From contig CM056573.1 in NCBI GenBank assembly GCA_029721435.1, positions 152,541,947 through 152,605,946 on the forward strand: DNA of 64,000 nt, in the 5' to 3' direction. The DNA comes from Gymnothorax reevesii. Its lineage: Eukaryota > Chordata > Actinopteri > Anguilliformes > Muraenidae. A program made the translations under genes and the position numbers. A model generated the notes under the pieces. It searched no databases and was not told the DNA's origin. It saw only the letters and a program-made list of their open reading frames with translations. This document shows, piece by piece, positions 12,536 to 24,309 of the stretch. Each line of letters opens with the position of its first letter. The first letter of the stretch is position 1.

Positions 12536-13103
12536 TTCTTTGACGTTTCGCACTTTCGTTCAACCTGTGTTGGGTAATAAAGCAAAAGGGAAAGCTCCGA
12601 TGTTTGCCCTATGGCAGCAGAGGGTAGTGCTACGCCTTTAAAAAAAAAATTGCGGTTCACGATCAGCACAACCCTAGTGTGCATAATTAATGAAAGCTGA
12701 CCACACCTGTTAATGTCCCTTCCCTATCACCAGTTCACCAGCCCCCATAACGGTGATTTAGAGGCTTTTTTTTTTTTCTTTTGCACCCCCCCCCCAAAGA
12801 GGACAAATGCCCACGCACACTTGACGTCCTGGTAAGGCCTCTGGCATGCTGTATAAATGCTTTCCCCAAAACCAAGGGGTCATATTGCACTTGGTGCACC
12901 ATTAAAAATCTGAGGGTGGCCCCAAACTTATGGCCTGTAGTGTACATTGATGTCTGTTAGTGAAACCTCTTGAAAAAATAGACCTAGTTCAATTTTGATT
13001 TAAATTAAGGAATAACAGATTATTATTCCTTAAGATTAATTAAGGAAAAACATGAATCTGTGTTAGTGAAACTAACCCATAGTTAGTCTACCACAATCTA
13101 TAA

Positions 13104-13317
13104 CAGGGGTCACCAACTCCATTCCTGGAGGGCCACTATCCTGTAGGTTTCTGCTCTACCTGCTGTTCAGCACACCTGATTCAACTAAATAGCTACTTAA
13201 CAAGATCACGAGCTGGGCAATTGAGTGGCTAATTAGTTGAATCAGGTGTGCTGAACAGCAGGCAGAGCAGAAGCCTACAGGATAGTGGCCCTCCAGAAAC
13301 GGAGTTGGTGACCCCTG
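13104..13317. mobile_element. hAT MITE (214 bp) with perfect 8-bp duplication
   Basis: Ends CAGGGGTCACCAACTCC and GGAGTTGGTGACCCCTG; arms extend about 90 bp. Exact 8-bp duplication atctataa at 13096-13103 and 13318-13325. Length and ends match the common fish hAT MITE type. Confidence 0.92.
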
Positions 13318-13432
13318 ATCTATAATTTCATGTGGCAAAAAGCTTGGTATTTGTCACTGAATGGAGGTACAATATTATGTATTTATATGACCATTAAACA
13401 ACGACATTCTGGTCATTTTATGAAAATAACTT

Positions 13433-13620
13433 TGTGTTAAGGTTTGGGCCTTTCAGCCCCTCCCCTTTCATGTTCTTCTGCCTCCACCTTTGATTGGCCT
13501 CAGCTGGAGCCAATTAAGGTGGAGGCAATTGCAGAGTATTTAGGGCTGGCAGTTGTCAGTCCTGGTGCTCTGCATTTAACTTGGTCTCCTTTCTCATTAG
13601 ATTTACTTTTATTTAACCCC
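13433..13620 (+). repeat. LTR-like repeat, second copy
   Basis: Same family as 1172-2347 but uninterrupted: it shows the pre-insertion sequence CCAATTAAGGTGGAGGCAA where that copy carries the hAT-like element. Class uncertain. Confidence 0.45.
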
Positions 13621-13669
13621 TATTTAAGATGTCTTTCTCATTAAGCTTTTGTTCTATTAAAAAGACTTA

Positions 13670-13860
13670 AAGACCATCAAAGTCCTATAGAACAGGTTTT
13701 TCAACAAGGGTGTTCTATAAGAAGGTCTTATAGAACAGCAATAATCTAATAGGACTTTCTTTGCCATAGAGGTGCTCTATAGGTTTCTAGCAAATTCCCA
13801 TAGAACACATGGAAAATCCTATAGAACACGCTTTTTGAGAATTCCGCGCTCTATCGGAAA
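13670..13860. repeat. Cluster of TATAGAAC / GTTCTATA motifs
   Basis: At least seven copies of a CCTATAGAACA-like motif or its complement, on both strands and irregularly spaced, within about 190 bp. Function unknown. It ends where a Tc1 fragment begins. Confidence 0.6.
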
Positions 13861-13865
13861 ATCCT

Positions 13866-14440
13866 GAAGGAGAATGTCCAACCATCACTTGGTGACCTCA
13901 AGCTCAAGCTCACTTGGGTTATGTAACAGGACAATGATCCGAAACACACCAGAAAGTCCACCTCTGAATGGCTTAAAAAAAACAAACTGAAGGTTTTGGA
14001 GCAGCCTAAGCAAAGACAGGACTAAAATCCGATTGTGATGCTGTTGCATTACCTTAAACAGGCTGTTCATGCTCAAAAACCCTTCAATGTGGCTGATATA
14101 AAACATTCTGCAAAGAAGAGTGGGGCACAATTCCTCCACATCAATGTGATAGACTCATTGCCAGTTATTGCAAACACTTGATTGCAGTTGTTGTCGCAGA
14201 GGGTGGCACAACCAGTTATTAGGCTTAGGGAGCAATTACTTTTTCACACCAGGTCTGGTAGTTTTGCATAGCTTTTTCCCCACAATAAATTAAATCATCA
14301 TTTAAAAACTGCATTTTGTTTTTACTCGGGTTGTCTTTGTCTAATATTAAAATTTATTTGCTGATCTGAAACATTTAGGTGTGCCAAATATGCAAAAGAA
14401 AAAAACAGGAAGGGGGCAAATACTTCTTCACGGCACTGTA
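13866..14440 (+). pseudogene. Tc1-like transposase, C-terminal part with 3' terminal repeat
   Basis: Plus strand reads QDNDPKHT (second catalytic aspartate block), then [15 protein letters not shown], a degraded PIE region, and VHAQKPFNVADIK, with stops and frameshifts. The 3' end finishes in CTTCACGGCACTGTA, a Tc1-type terminus. The 5' half is missing. Confidence 0.85.
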
Positions 14441-14594
14441 GAACATACTCTACAGTCTGACATAGTCTGAATTCATATAGGACTATGAGTAAAGTCTGGT
14501 CCCACTTTTCAGTTCTAGAGCCAAATGCGTAATGAGGCACCTAATCCTTTTGTTCGCCGCTCAGGAAGTTTATCTAATGACATTTCACTAACAG

Positions 14595-16160
14595 CGGGGA
14601 AAATAGGTTTTGAACATCAACATTTTTCTCAGTAAATATATTTCTAATGGGGCTATTGCCATGAAATTTTCACCAAATGTCAGTAACAACCCAAGTAATC
14701 CACCCATATAAAGAAATCAAAACAAATAAGTCCATCAATTAAGTTACTGTATGTGTAATGAAGTGGAATGACGCAAGGGAAAAGTATTGTACATGCTTAC
14801 TGAAATTCACTAAATACTTAAATGCTAGTCGCATGCATTGCTCAGGTGTGATTTTGGCCCATTCTTCCACAAAAACTGTCTTCAAATCTTGAAGGTCCGG
14901 GGGCCTCTTCTATGAACTCTGATCTTCAGTTCTTTCCATAGACTTTCAGTTGGATTCAAGTCGGGTGATTAACTGGGCAATTCAAGCAGCTTTATTTTCT
15001 TTCTCTGAAACCAATTGAGAGTTTCCTTGGCTGTGTGTTTTGGATCATTGTCTTGCTGTAATGTCCATATAATTTCATCTTCAATAGCCTAGTAGATTAG
15101 CTGGCAGCAGATTCTTATCAAGAATGTCTCAATACATTTTTCCATTCATCCCTCCTTCAATTCTATGAAGTCTACCAGTACCATGTGCTGAAAAACAGCC
15201 TCACTACATGATGTTCCCACCTCCAAACTGTTGGTATGGTGTTTTGGGGGTGATGTGCAGTGCGGTTTGTCCTCCAAACATGGTGTGACATCCAAAGAGT
15301 TCAAATTTGGTCTCATCTGACCAGACTATATTCTCTCAGTATTTCATAGCCTTGTCCAAATGCTGTGCAGCAAACTTTTAAATGAGCTTCAACATGCTTT
15401 TTCTACAGCAATGGAGTTTTGCGTGGTGAGCGTGCATTGAGGCCATGAAGGTTGAGTGCATTACTTATTTTTTTCTTGAAAACAACTGTAAGTTCTAATT
15501 CCAGGTGTTTCTAAGGCCCTCCATGAGTGGTCCTTAGTTCTTAGACAACCCTTCTGATAATTCTTTTGACTCCTCTGTCAGAAATATTGCTGGGAGCACC
15601 TGGTCATAGCCGATTTATGGTGAAATGATGCTCTTTCCACTTCTGGATTATGGCCCCAATGGTGCTCACTGGAACATTCAGAAGTTTAGAAATACGTCTG
15701 TAACCAATGCCATCAGTATGTTTTGCAACAATACGGTTGCGAAGGTCATGAGAGACCTTTTTGCTTTTACCTATCATGAGATCCTTCTTGTGTGACACCT
15801 TGGTAAAGAGAAACCTTTTTATAGGGTATCAATCAGGACTAAACCAACTAATATTACTATAATTTGAACTGATAGGGGGCAAGATTGCCTTCTAAATACT
15901 GGCAGATTTCACCTGGTTTCTTGCCTTTTTGCACCTCCTTTTCTTCATGTGTGCAATACTTATTCCCTCGGTCATTCCACTTTATTATACATAACTTAAT
16001 TCATGGATTTATTTGTTTTAATTTCTTTGAATATGTGAATTACTTGGGTTGTTACTGACATTTGGTGAAAGTTAATATCTCAAAATTTCATGCCAATAGA
16101 CCCATTAGAAATACATTTACTGAGAAAAATGTTGACATGTTCAATACTTATTTTCCCCGT
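14595..16160. mobile_element. Tc1-like element with about 205-bp terminal inverted repeats
   Basis: Both ends start CGGGGAAAATA and the reverse complements match over about 205 bp (14595-14800 and 15955-16160), the long inverted-repeat layout seen in part of the Tc1 family. Total 1,566 bp. The transposase lies on the minus strand. Confidence 0.85.
14830..15780 (-). pseudogene. Tc1-like transposase, inactivated
   Basis: Opens MIGKSKKVSHDLRNRIVAKH and continues through a HTH (YRRISKLLNVPVSTIGAI) to a stop at 15604. Further recognisable but stop-ridden sequence extends to about 14830. The family length of about 340 residues fits the space, but several stops and shifts make it non-functional. 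Confidence 0.85.
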
Positions 16161-16980
16161 CTGTCTGCAGGTGGCTTGAATTTTTTTTTTTAGCTTGAGT
16201 CAGAGCTGCAGGCCCTTTAGCAACTTCAGGGTCATACGCCTCAGTGATTCAACTTTGAGTGGTTTTACACTCTCTCACATTCTCTTCAGTCCAATCATCA
16301 TTACAATCATTTCACCACTCAAAAAGCATCCATTTCGATTTTGCATGCCATCAAAGTTCTGCAATTTCCGGTGTCTTGCACAAAAGGCATCATACCGTAC
16401 GAAAATGCATATAGACATCAACTTGAAATGTGATGCACTTCTTAAAACCCTTTTCTGCAGATGTAGACGGTGGCGTCCGTAAATTCCAAAATTTAATTCC
16501 TAAAAAATTCTGTAATTCAATTTCCAAATGTGTGGATTCAATTGAATAATTTTCAAAAATCTCTGTGACACAAATCCTGAGTTCTAAAGCTTAAATAGGC
16601 TCATGCACTACAGGAAAAATTGGCAAAATTTTGTATTCTGCGCAAAGGGGTTAATGATGACCAACTGATCCAACTCCAATAAGCACATTCCAATTGCCCG
16701 ATAGGGGGTGCAACAAATTTGAAAGTTTATATCTCAAAATTTCATGTCAATAACCCTATTAGAAATACATTGACTGAGAAAAATGTTGACATGTTCACTA
16801 CTTATTTTCCCCGTCTGTCTGCAGGTGGCATGGATTTTTTTTTTTTTTTAGCTTGAGTCAGAGCTGCAGGCCCTTTAGCAACTTCACGGTCATAAGCCTC
16901 TGTGATTCAACTTTGAGTGGTTTTACACTCTTTCACATTCTCTTCAATCCAATCATCATGAAATAGTGCCACGGGCACCG
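16067..16980. repeat. Duplicated repeat block (copies at 16067 and 16722)
   Basis: 16067-16310 and 16722-16960 are about 90% alike and include the last 90 bp of the Tc1 element plus its flank CTGTCTGCAGGTGGC. A third related stretch is at 18068-18320. The layout suggests local duplication after Tc1 insertion. Confidence 0.75.
16446..16650. mobile_element. 205-bp TTAA-flanked piggyBac-like MITE
   Basis: Ends ACCCTTTTCTGCAGATG and the complement of CCCCTTTGCGCAGAA, flanked by TTAA (16442-16445 and 16651-16654). The paralogous block at 18211-18240 has a single TTAA (18224-18227) with no insertion. It looks like a deletion derivative of the 1.9-kb element at 54.4 kb. Confidence 0.85.
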
Positions 16981-17219
16981 TAGCTTTTTATTTCAGGCTT
17001 CAGCGTTATGTAAGCTCACAGATTGAGTCCAACATTGGGACAATGAAGACAGATTTTTTCATTTGTGTTGAGAAAATAAAACCAAATATAACTGCAAGTG
17101 GCAACAACAGGGTCCAAGCAACATGAGATAATCATCAGTTTTGAAGCAGAGAGGACACAAATTATCCAAGTTTTTCAAACAATTTCCAGTTCCTGCAAAT
17201 TCCAGGTTGATTACTCATT

Positions 17220-17690
17220 AGTCATCATTAGTCATTCAGTGGTTTGGCAGAAGAAGATCAAAGTTATTGCAGACACTGATGCCGATGTGGACACTGGCAC
17301 TGACAATTTGTTGGGCTGATGTTGGCCATATTGTTTCACTTATCAACTTGTTCTTATAGATTTTCATCGCAACCTAGACTAAACTGAAGCATGCAAAATT
17401 TCAAATTCATCTGACAAATGGTTTAAGAGTCTTAACCATTTGTTTGCTAAAATGCCTCCAATGGACGCATTTACACCAATGAAACAATTTATAATCTGTT
17501 CATCCAAATGGACCTCACCTTGATCCCTTCAGTGGTTTGGCAGAAAAACATCAATGGTAACGTGGACACCGACGATTTGATTGGCTGATGTTGGCCAAGT
17601 TTTTTCATTTATCAATTTGTTCTTATATATTTTCATAGCAACCCTGACAATCATGAAGCATCCAAAATTTTAAGTGAGCTTAGTGAGCTT
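17220..17690. repeat. Two direct repeats about 300 bp apart
   Basis: 17225-17390 and 17525-17680 share CAGTGGTTTGGCAGAA, TTGGCTGATGTTGGCCA and ATCAACTTGTTCTTATA-type blocks at roughly 75% identity. Class unknown. Confidence 0.6.
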
Positions 17691-18067
17691 AAACATTTTT
17701 TTTTTATACTTCAGAACTTTTGGGTTCTTCTGCTCAGGGTTCATCAAATGGATCATTGATCACTCTAATTAGCATTAAAAAGTTTATTTACTTTCAAAGT
17801 AACTGTGAAAGTTATAGAGGTGTCATATTAGGAGTAAAAGAGCATATACCCAATATGTTGTCACCATTTTCCAACGTCGCTCTAAGAGATAATTAATTCT
17901 AGCCACTATGCACAGCAAGGTGTCTGAAATTACTAATGTGACTGTGCATATCATGTTGCAAAATTTGCAGACAGCGTACATCATTCCAAAAACATGTTTT
18001 TATGTTTTTACTAATTTTGTTAGTGCATGTTTGAATAAACCCCAAAAACACTTAGGAGACAATTCAA

Positions 18068-18410
18068 AGAAAATTATAAAATCATTACAATCATTTCACC
18101 ACTCAAAAAGCATCAATTCTGATTTCGCATGCCATCAAAGTTCTCCGATTTCGGGTGTCTTGCACAAAAGGCATCATACATTGAAAATGCATATAGTTAT
18201 CAACTTGAAATGTGATGCACTTCTTAATGATGAACAACTGATCCAACTCCAAGAAGCTCATTCCAATTGCCTGATTGGGGGCGCTACAAAATTGAAAGTT
18301 CATATCTCAAAATTTGCAGCTGAGAATCTTACAAAATTTGGTGTGGACAGAGTACAAACAATCCTGAGTGAATAAATGAAATTTGGTGATGATTGGAAAA
18401 AGTGGGCATG
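18068..18410. repeat. Third copy of the 16-kb repeat family (empty TTAA site)
   Basis: Matches 16303-16445 and then 16651-16745 as one continuous block, giving the uninserted allele for the 205-bp element. A 155-codon ORF (17908-18375) crosses it but resembles no protein I know and is probably chance. Confidence 0.7.
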
Positions 18411-19439
18411 GCTTATTAACAAAAGTCTAAATTTGCACGCATTCCACATGGTGATCTTGAAGAATTCATTTTAAAAAATCACAGGTATGTCCTATGAAGC
18501 TGAAATTTTGGGAGGATAGAGACAAAAGAGAGACATCGAACAGAGACAAAACTTTCATACATGCAACCTATATTAAATTCATAAGTCCATCACGCTATAT
18601 TTTTTTAAATATGAAAATTCATAACGTCAATATCTCAGTAAATGTTGATTAAATTTTACTGAACAAGGCACATACAGTACATTGTCTACATGAAGGATAT
18701 GAAGTGTTCCGAACAGCGTTCTGATAGGTCAAACAGTTTGTCCACAGTAAGAAGTTAGATTTCACTGTGCATTGTTCAATATTCATAACAGTTTTATCAA
18801 ACTTTACTAAAAAAAATTGACACCACACAGGATGGCACCACAATGATGTGTGAGTGTGAAATTTTTCAGAATTTTTGCATTGGTCATTTTTCTGTTTTAG
18901 GTGTTTAAGTTCACATGGCAAGAATGCAGCGCATTTGCATATTCAACGGTATCACTCCAAGTTCAGCTTGTATTTAAAATGATCTTGTTATGAGATCGGC
19001 GTAACATTCAGGTCAATAAGGAAGATAAGGGTTGAACATTTTTACTAAAACATCCAAAATAAATTTTCCATTCATATTCAGGCCGCCAGCATCTTCAGCT
19101 GATGATAACGCATTTGAATACCTCAAACCTTTGCGCCAATGGATACATCCTAATGAATATTGAACTGAGGGATTTCATTAGCCAGAATGTTCCCGTGGTC
19201 AACTGTTCTTGACGGGTAACACTATGCCAAAGCGTCAAATTCGTGGAATGTGTCGCATTTTGTATTTCTGCCTCTGTGCGTATAATTGATATGTGCCATA
19301 GCAATCCCTGCTTACCATTTGATTAACTTTTCATGTCTCATATTGTCAAGTGCAAAGGCTCGCTGGTGATTTCTGGTTCTCTTATGGAACCCTAAAGCTG
19401 TGTTTATTGTTTATAGTCAATAAATGTTCATTCTTGATG
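18411..19439. other. No recognisable gene
   Basis: AT-rich sequence with short ORFs only; nothing assignable. Confidence 0.5.
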
Positions 19440-20050
19440 TGTGATCAGGTAGACACCAGGAGCGAGGTGAAGGGGAATTTTAGGGGAGGGGAGTTTATTT
19501 AAACAAAAGCAAACAGGCACGAGGGCCAACAAAAAAACTTGGCCCAAAGGGTTGCAAAAGACAAACTAAGGTGAGCTTCACAGAGCTAGAAACTAAAGAT
19601 GAAAAATGACAAAAATAAAAGCCACTGGAAACTCCAGGCAGATAATTAATAAACAGAAAAGAACAACGATGCTAAGAATGCAGAAGGCTATATACAAAAT
19701 GACTATGAAAAACCAGACTAGACCGAGACTTGGGAACATGAGCTTGAGCAAGAACGTGGGAACATGAACTTGGAACAAAACTTGAGACACTGTCTGCCAG
19801 CCAACTTCCACCGCATCCAGATAAAGGGTAAGAAATCAGAACACATGAGGGGTAACACCTGGAGAAGGAGAAACAAGAGGCATGGCAAGATCATTGGATA
19901 TGGACAAAGATTGTTTGACAACACATGCTCATTAAGAGAATGAGCGTGCTCAGCTTAAGTACCAATTAAGTATGCAGTTTGAAAGCAGCATGAATGTTTA
20001 GAACAGAAGAGCACAGCAAGACTTGAAATAGTAAAGCAGGAATCATGACA
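19440..20050 (-). repeat. LTR-like block
   Basis: On the minus strand it runs TGTCATGATT...CCTGATCACA, with a TATATA box near 19690 and AATAAA near 19497, the order expected of U3-R-U5. No matching 5-bp duplication or internal domain was found, so identification as an LTR is provisional. Confidence 0.4.
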
Positions 20051-22901
20051 ATAAACTCCCTGTCTAAATTAGTAATATTAGTAATGTGCCTATCTAAGAA
20101 TTACACCACCCAGTGAATGTTAGTAAATGTTAGTAACTTAAAAACAGTTAATTGCCAATTAAGCTTAGACAGCCCCGAATCAGCACAGCACAGAAGGAAG
20201 GGGGAAATAACAAAGCCAACCAGAGCTCTGAAAATGTGCAACAACAAAGGCACGGGGCGGAACGCAGAAAAGCGGTGGAGTGGCTTGGCAGACCTGGCGA
20301 AAACAAAAACATGGAAAAGTAAAAACATGGACAAGGAATGTGAACTATAAAATGCGTAATCCTAATACAAGAAACTGTTAAAACTGTGACTATGAACATG
20401 AACTATGAACTATGAAATCTTGAACATGAAACTGTTAAAACCATAAATGCTGTCCTGGCCCCCAGAACACAACAATTCTTCTTTTACGTTAGGATTGCGG
20501 TGTAGTCAGGCCTCCTAGGGAGGTGCTAAATTTATGGGAAGAGTAATGGCTGAGGTTAATTATACCATTGAAAGCAATCGTAATATTTCCTGGTTGCTCA
20601 ATCAATCAGAATGTGTTGCAGATCTGCCCTCTTTGCATGATTATTTGTTAACCATAAAAACAGACAATACAACAGAAAGACAATATGTGTCAGGTTGTCA
20701 TTGATATGTAGCCCAGTGGAAATGTATTGTTTTATGTTCGAGCCACACAAAGGCACAGCTGCCCTTTTCGCAGGCCCTGAGTGGGTGTTGCATGGCCAAT
20801 GCATACATCTGACGTGATGTAGATCTGAAGAGAGGATTCCAGTCTTGCCTGCGTCACACGCCCAGGGAGATACAAGGCGGCGTGTTTATTTTTTAGTCAG
20901 TTTGAAGCACTTTCTTTGTTTAATTAAACACAAAATAAGCACAAAATAATTTCAAATTCACCCAACAGCATTGAAATTATGATAGCTGAATAGCTGGATG
21001 AACATAGAACTCAGAACAGTTTGAATTATCTCAATATCTCATCTCGAACCAGAGTTCTAGCAATTTCAAGACTTGTTTTCAGGGCACTAAAATTAAAAGG
21101 AGATGTGAAGTAATTAAGACACGCTTTACTCCTGGAATTTATGAAAAATTGCCATAACTTTTTTTATTCTTGGAGATATTAAGATGAAATTCAGAATTAA
21201 TGGGTATTTTTGGGTGCTCTTTAACATGCTCCAATCAAAATCACTGTAAGACAAATAGTTTTAAGCTATCCTGACCATGTTGACTTCCTTAGTTGCCTGA
21301 AAAATATTCAAGGTGCCAGTGTCGCTGAAAGAAAAGGATGAAAAATATTTTCAAACTCAAAATGTGTTTTTTTTTTGGGTTTTTTTTTTTGCCATTTTTC
21401 AAAAAGGATTACAAATGATAAATTGATGACAAAATGAAAAGGAATTCACAACAGCCCACAACTATTTTTCATATGATATAATAGATTCCTTGTTCATTAT
21501 TCCAAACTAAATTGTACCAAGCATCCAACAATAAATGAAAAAAGTCAAGGATGCCACCCCCGCCATTACCCACAAACCCCGCCCACCCCCATCCACATGT
21601 GTGGCCCAGCCTGGCTCGACTACTTTTTTTTGGAAGTCAATTCGAAATTCCCGCGAGCAGCCAGCTGGAAGACGTCATCAATCTTACATGAATAGAGGCC
21701 CAAAATGTCAATTTATCGCATCAAAAACTGAATTTAAGGACTCCTTACCTGCTTATCCCTCATTTGAAATGTTCATTTGGTGTGTAATGAGGGTAAAATC
21801 CGTAAAATTTTAGCAAAAATTGCATCAAAAATTCGTCACATAAGTTTTCAAAACCAGAACTTGTGTAATGGAAAATTCTACTATGCAATCAGGTAAAACC
21901 GTGCCTTGGTTAAGTGTACTTCATAAACACAGCCGAAAACGCCAGAGGTGTGGCGGTGGCGCCCCTAGCAACAATTGCCGTACCTATCTTTGGATTACCG
22001 GTATCCCCCCCCCCCTCCCCTGCCCCCCTGTCTGTTACCCCAATGAGGTGTCCCTCTCTGTCTTCCCCATTGCTGTATTAACCCAATATTCCCTGGTAGG
22101 GCACAGTTTTTATTCTGGTTGGGCTACTGAAAATAAAGATTTTGTATTCTTTTCTACTTGAAGTATGTCTCTGTCCTCTCATTGTGACAAACCGGGTACG
22201 GGAAGGGTTATTTATGCAACTGGTACATTGGTGTTAGCCTGAGCCTCTTCTTCGCCCGCCTTTTTGGGTTTAACCCCCTAATTGGGGTAGTGGTTACATT
22301 TAGCACCTGCCACATACTATTTCTTGACAGAAGTCGTTCGCTCCCTGGATTCAATTAATAATTGGCTACCCCCGAAAACCCCGCCAACTCAAAGAGAACA
22401 AACCCTGCCCCCATGGGGTCCACTCACTTACAATGCGTTTGTACGCAGTCAAAGAGGCAGAAGGGAGAGGGACAAGAAGAAGATGTACAGAATTAACACT
22501 CTCGAAACCAGCCTTATTTTGCAGCTTCTTTTGTCAATTACATCACAACTTTTTGGCAACTTTTCTTTTCCACACACATCGCGCCGTAAAATGGTAAATA
22601 ATTGTTTCTTTCTTTCCTTTTCCTTTACACTCACTTATTCACCGCCCCACTATTTTGAAGCATGCTTTCATCGTTGCTTTATTTTCCTGTTTTAACACTT
22701 CTTGCTCTCATATTTTGCTTTAAAACACTTTTACCAACATTTTGCCAATAACTTAATAACATTCTCCGAATTTCAACTCTTCCGTTACCCCAGACAACCA
22801 AGAAAACGCTTGAAATAAAGTTTTACCACTTTTATCACTTTCACTTCCCCCAACCACTCAAATAATACGCGTTTAAAAAAAGCACTAAACTATAATAAAG
22901 G
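20051..22901. other. No recognisable gene
   Basis: Mixed AT-rich sequence with poly(T) tracts near 21370 and a C-rich run near 22010. A stretch at 22130-22210 has an AATAAA but no other LTR sign. ORFs of 90-120 codons here resemble nothing known to me. Confidence 0.45.
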
Positions 22902-23007
22902 AATAAGCCCCGAGAAGCAGTGGGTTACAAGTGATTTTATAATGGCGGAGGGGCGTTCCCTCCGCCGTTATAAAATCACTGCAGCCCACTGCTTCAAGGG
23001 GCTTATT
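22902..23007. repeat. Near-perfect hairpin (106 bp)
   Basis: Left arm from AATAAGCCCC, right arm ending GGGGCTTATT; the arms pair through GAAGCAGTGGG/CCCACTGCTTC and GTGATTTTATAA/TTATAAAATCAC to a loop of about 8 nt. Probably a palindromic MITE. Confidence 0.75.
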
Positions 23008-24309
23008 GCTTTCATAAAACGGTTACCCTACATATAGCCCATTAAATAAACACAATAAAAAAATCTATCATTTATTGGTAATAATGAAACAAATTGAACC
23101 ATTTGTTCTTCCACCAAGCAAGATCGAGTGGACAGAATGGTTGGCAAGCAACACAGACGCTCAGATTGCTTTTTCATCTAGCACCATAATGATGTCACAA
23201 CAGGCTATTTGGGCTCGTTAATGTAGATAAACTATTTATTTGTAAAATATCTCCCGAAGGCCCAGTTAAATTTTACGTTCGTTTCGGTTTTCGAGTCTCC
23301 TTGTTCTCAACTCGTGCCGATTGGCCATATCATTACAACATGCTGCGAGAGTGGGGAATAAGATTGACTTTTGTCCTCCACATGCTGGTGTCCAGGAAAA
23401 TATGTTGAATGGTGCATTAGTTTGCTAGCCAGCTTGTCAACTAGCTAGCGTTCACTACAATGGATGCCCATAAAATAAACAAAAAAAAATCAGCAATTTA
23501 TCGCTAATACTGGAATAGCAAACTACTTAGCAAGGTAGCTAGCAAGCTAAAGTGATATCAAAAGCTATAATGCAATAGCTAGCTAGGTAGATGGCCAACT
23601 GGTTAGCGGGTTAAAAGGCTAAACTTCGCTAAAAGTCTTGAAACTAACGTAACCTAATGAGTCAGTTCAGCGCCGATTAGTTGGTTGCGCGCAGGAATAT
23701 TTTCTGCTACGGTCTGCCTCAGAATACAGTGAGTTACACTGATTTTTTACAGGCATAGAACGCGGCTAAGCCAATCACATTTAAGGATGGGAAGCATCCG
23801 TTTTATAAAACAATTTAATAAATGCTTTATAATGTTTATCCCCACAAAAGAGTAAAACACGCTGAAGCAAACTAAAATGTATAGAATTCTATACCCGCAC
23901 CAGAACATACAAGGGCGAGGGTGAGAGGGAAGGGGGGCTTCGGACGGTGCTGAATCTCACTCACGCAGCCCCGGAGAGGGGGAAGGGATTAGGAGAAGGG
24001 AGAAATGGAGAATAAACTATAATAACCTCATTTTGATTCATTCATATGAACTCACGTGAACTCATCAAATAGCCATCAATCAAATTTTGACAGTAGGCGT
24101 ATTTAAATATGACCTTTGACCCCATCAAAACGTATCTACTGTTTTTTGACACAAGGCTGATGATATAATCTCTCTATCAGAAGACTGAAAATTTGTAATG
24201 TGTTCGAGAAGGAGCAGGAAGAAGCAAGAATGCTTATCAAGTCCTACCCTGTCATTACAGTAATGGTATCCATAGATAGTTATTTTAGACCTGAAAATAA
24301 TATTCACCA
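23008..24309. other. No recognisable gene
   Basis: AT-rich with scattered GCTAGC-type motifs near 23420-23600. Nothing assignable. Confidence 0.45.

Larger units (their letters stand above)
10216..12843. mobile_element. hAT-like element, 2,628 bp, with perfect 8-bp duplication
   Basis: Ends CAGGGGCGTTACCA and the complement of CAGAGGCCTTACCA. Both sides carry the exact 8-bp duplication gcatgctg (10208-10215 and 12844-12851) inside the TA-flanked MITE. No transposase ORF is recognisable, so it is non-autonomous, possibly a composite of other elements. Confidence 0.85.
9929..12942. mobile_element. Small TA-flanked MITE, split by a hAT-like element
   Basis: Ends CACTACAGGCCAAAAGTTTG and the complement of CACTACAGGCCATAAGTTTG, flanked by TA (9927-9928 and 12943-12944), a mariner-type site. 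Removing the insertion at 10216-12843 and one 8-bp target copy leaves about 378 bp, which matches the uninterrupted copy at 53327-53702. Confidence 0.85.

Noticed and set aside
17908..18375. 155-codon ORF on the plus strand
   Set aside because: It crosses the boundary of a repeat family copy, has no recognisable domain, and the homologous copies at 16 kb are not open.
19435..20055. 5-bp target duplication for the LTR-like block
   Set aside because: The flanks (tgatg and ataaa) do not match, so I did not claim an intact solo LTR.
22130..22230. AATAAA followed by a possible LTR end and primer-binding site
   Set aside because: No matching TG start, duplication or internal retroelement domain could be found.
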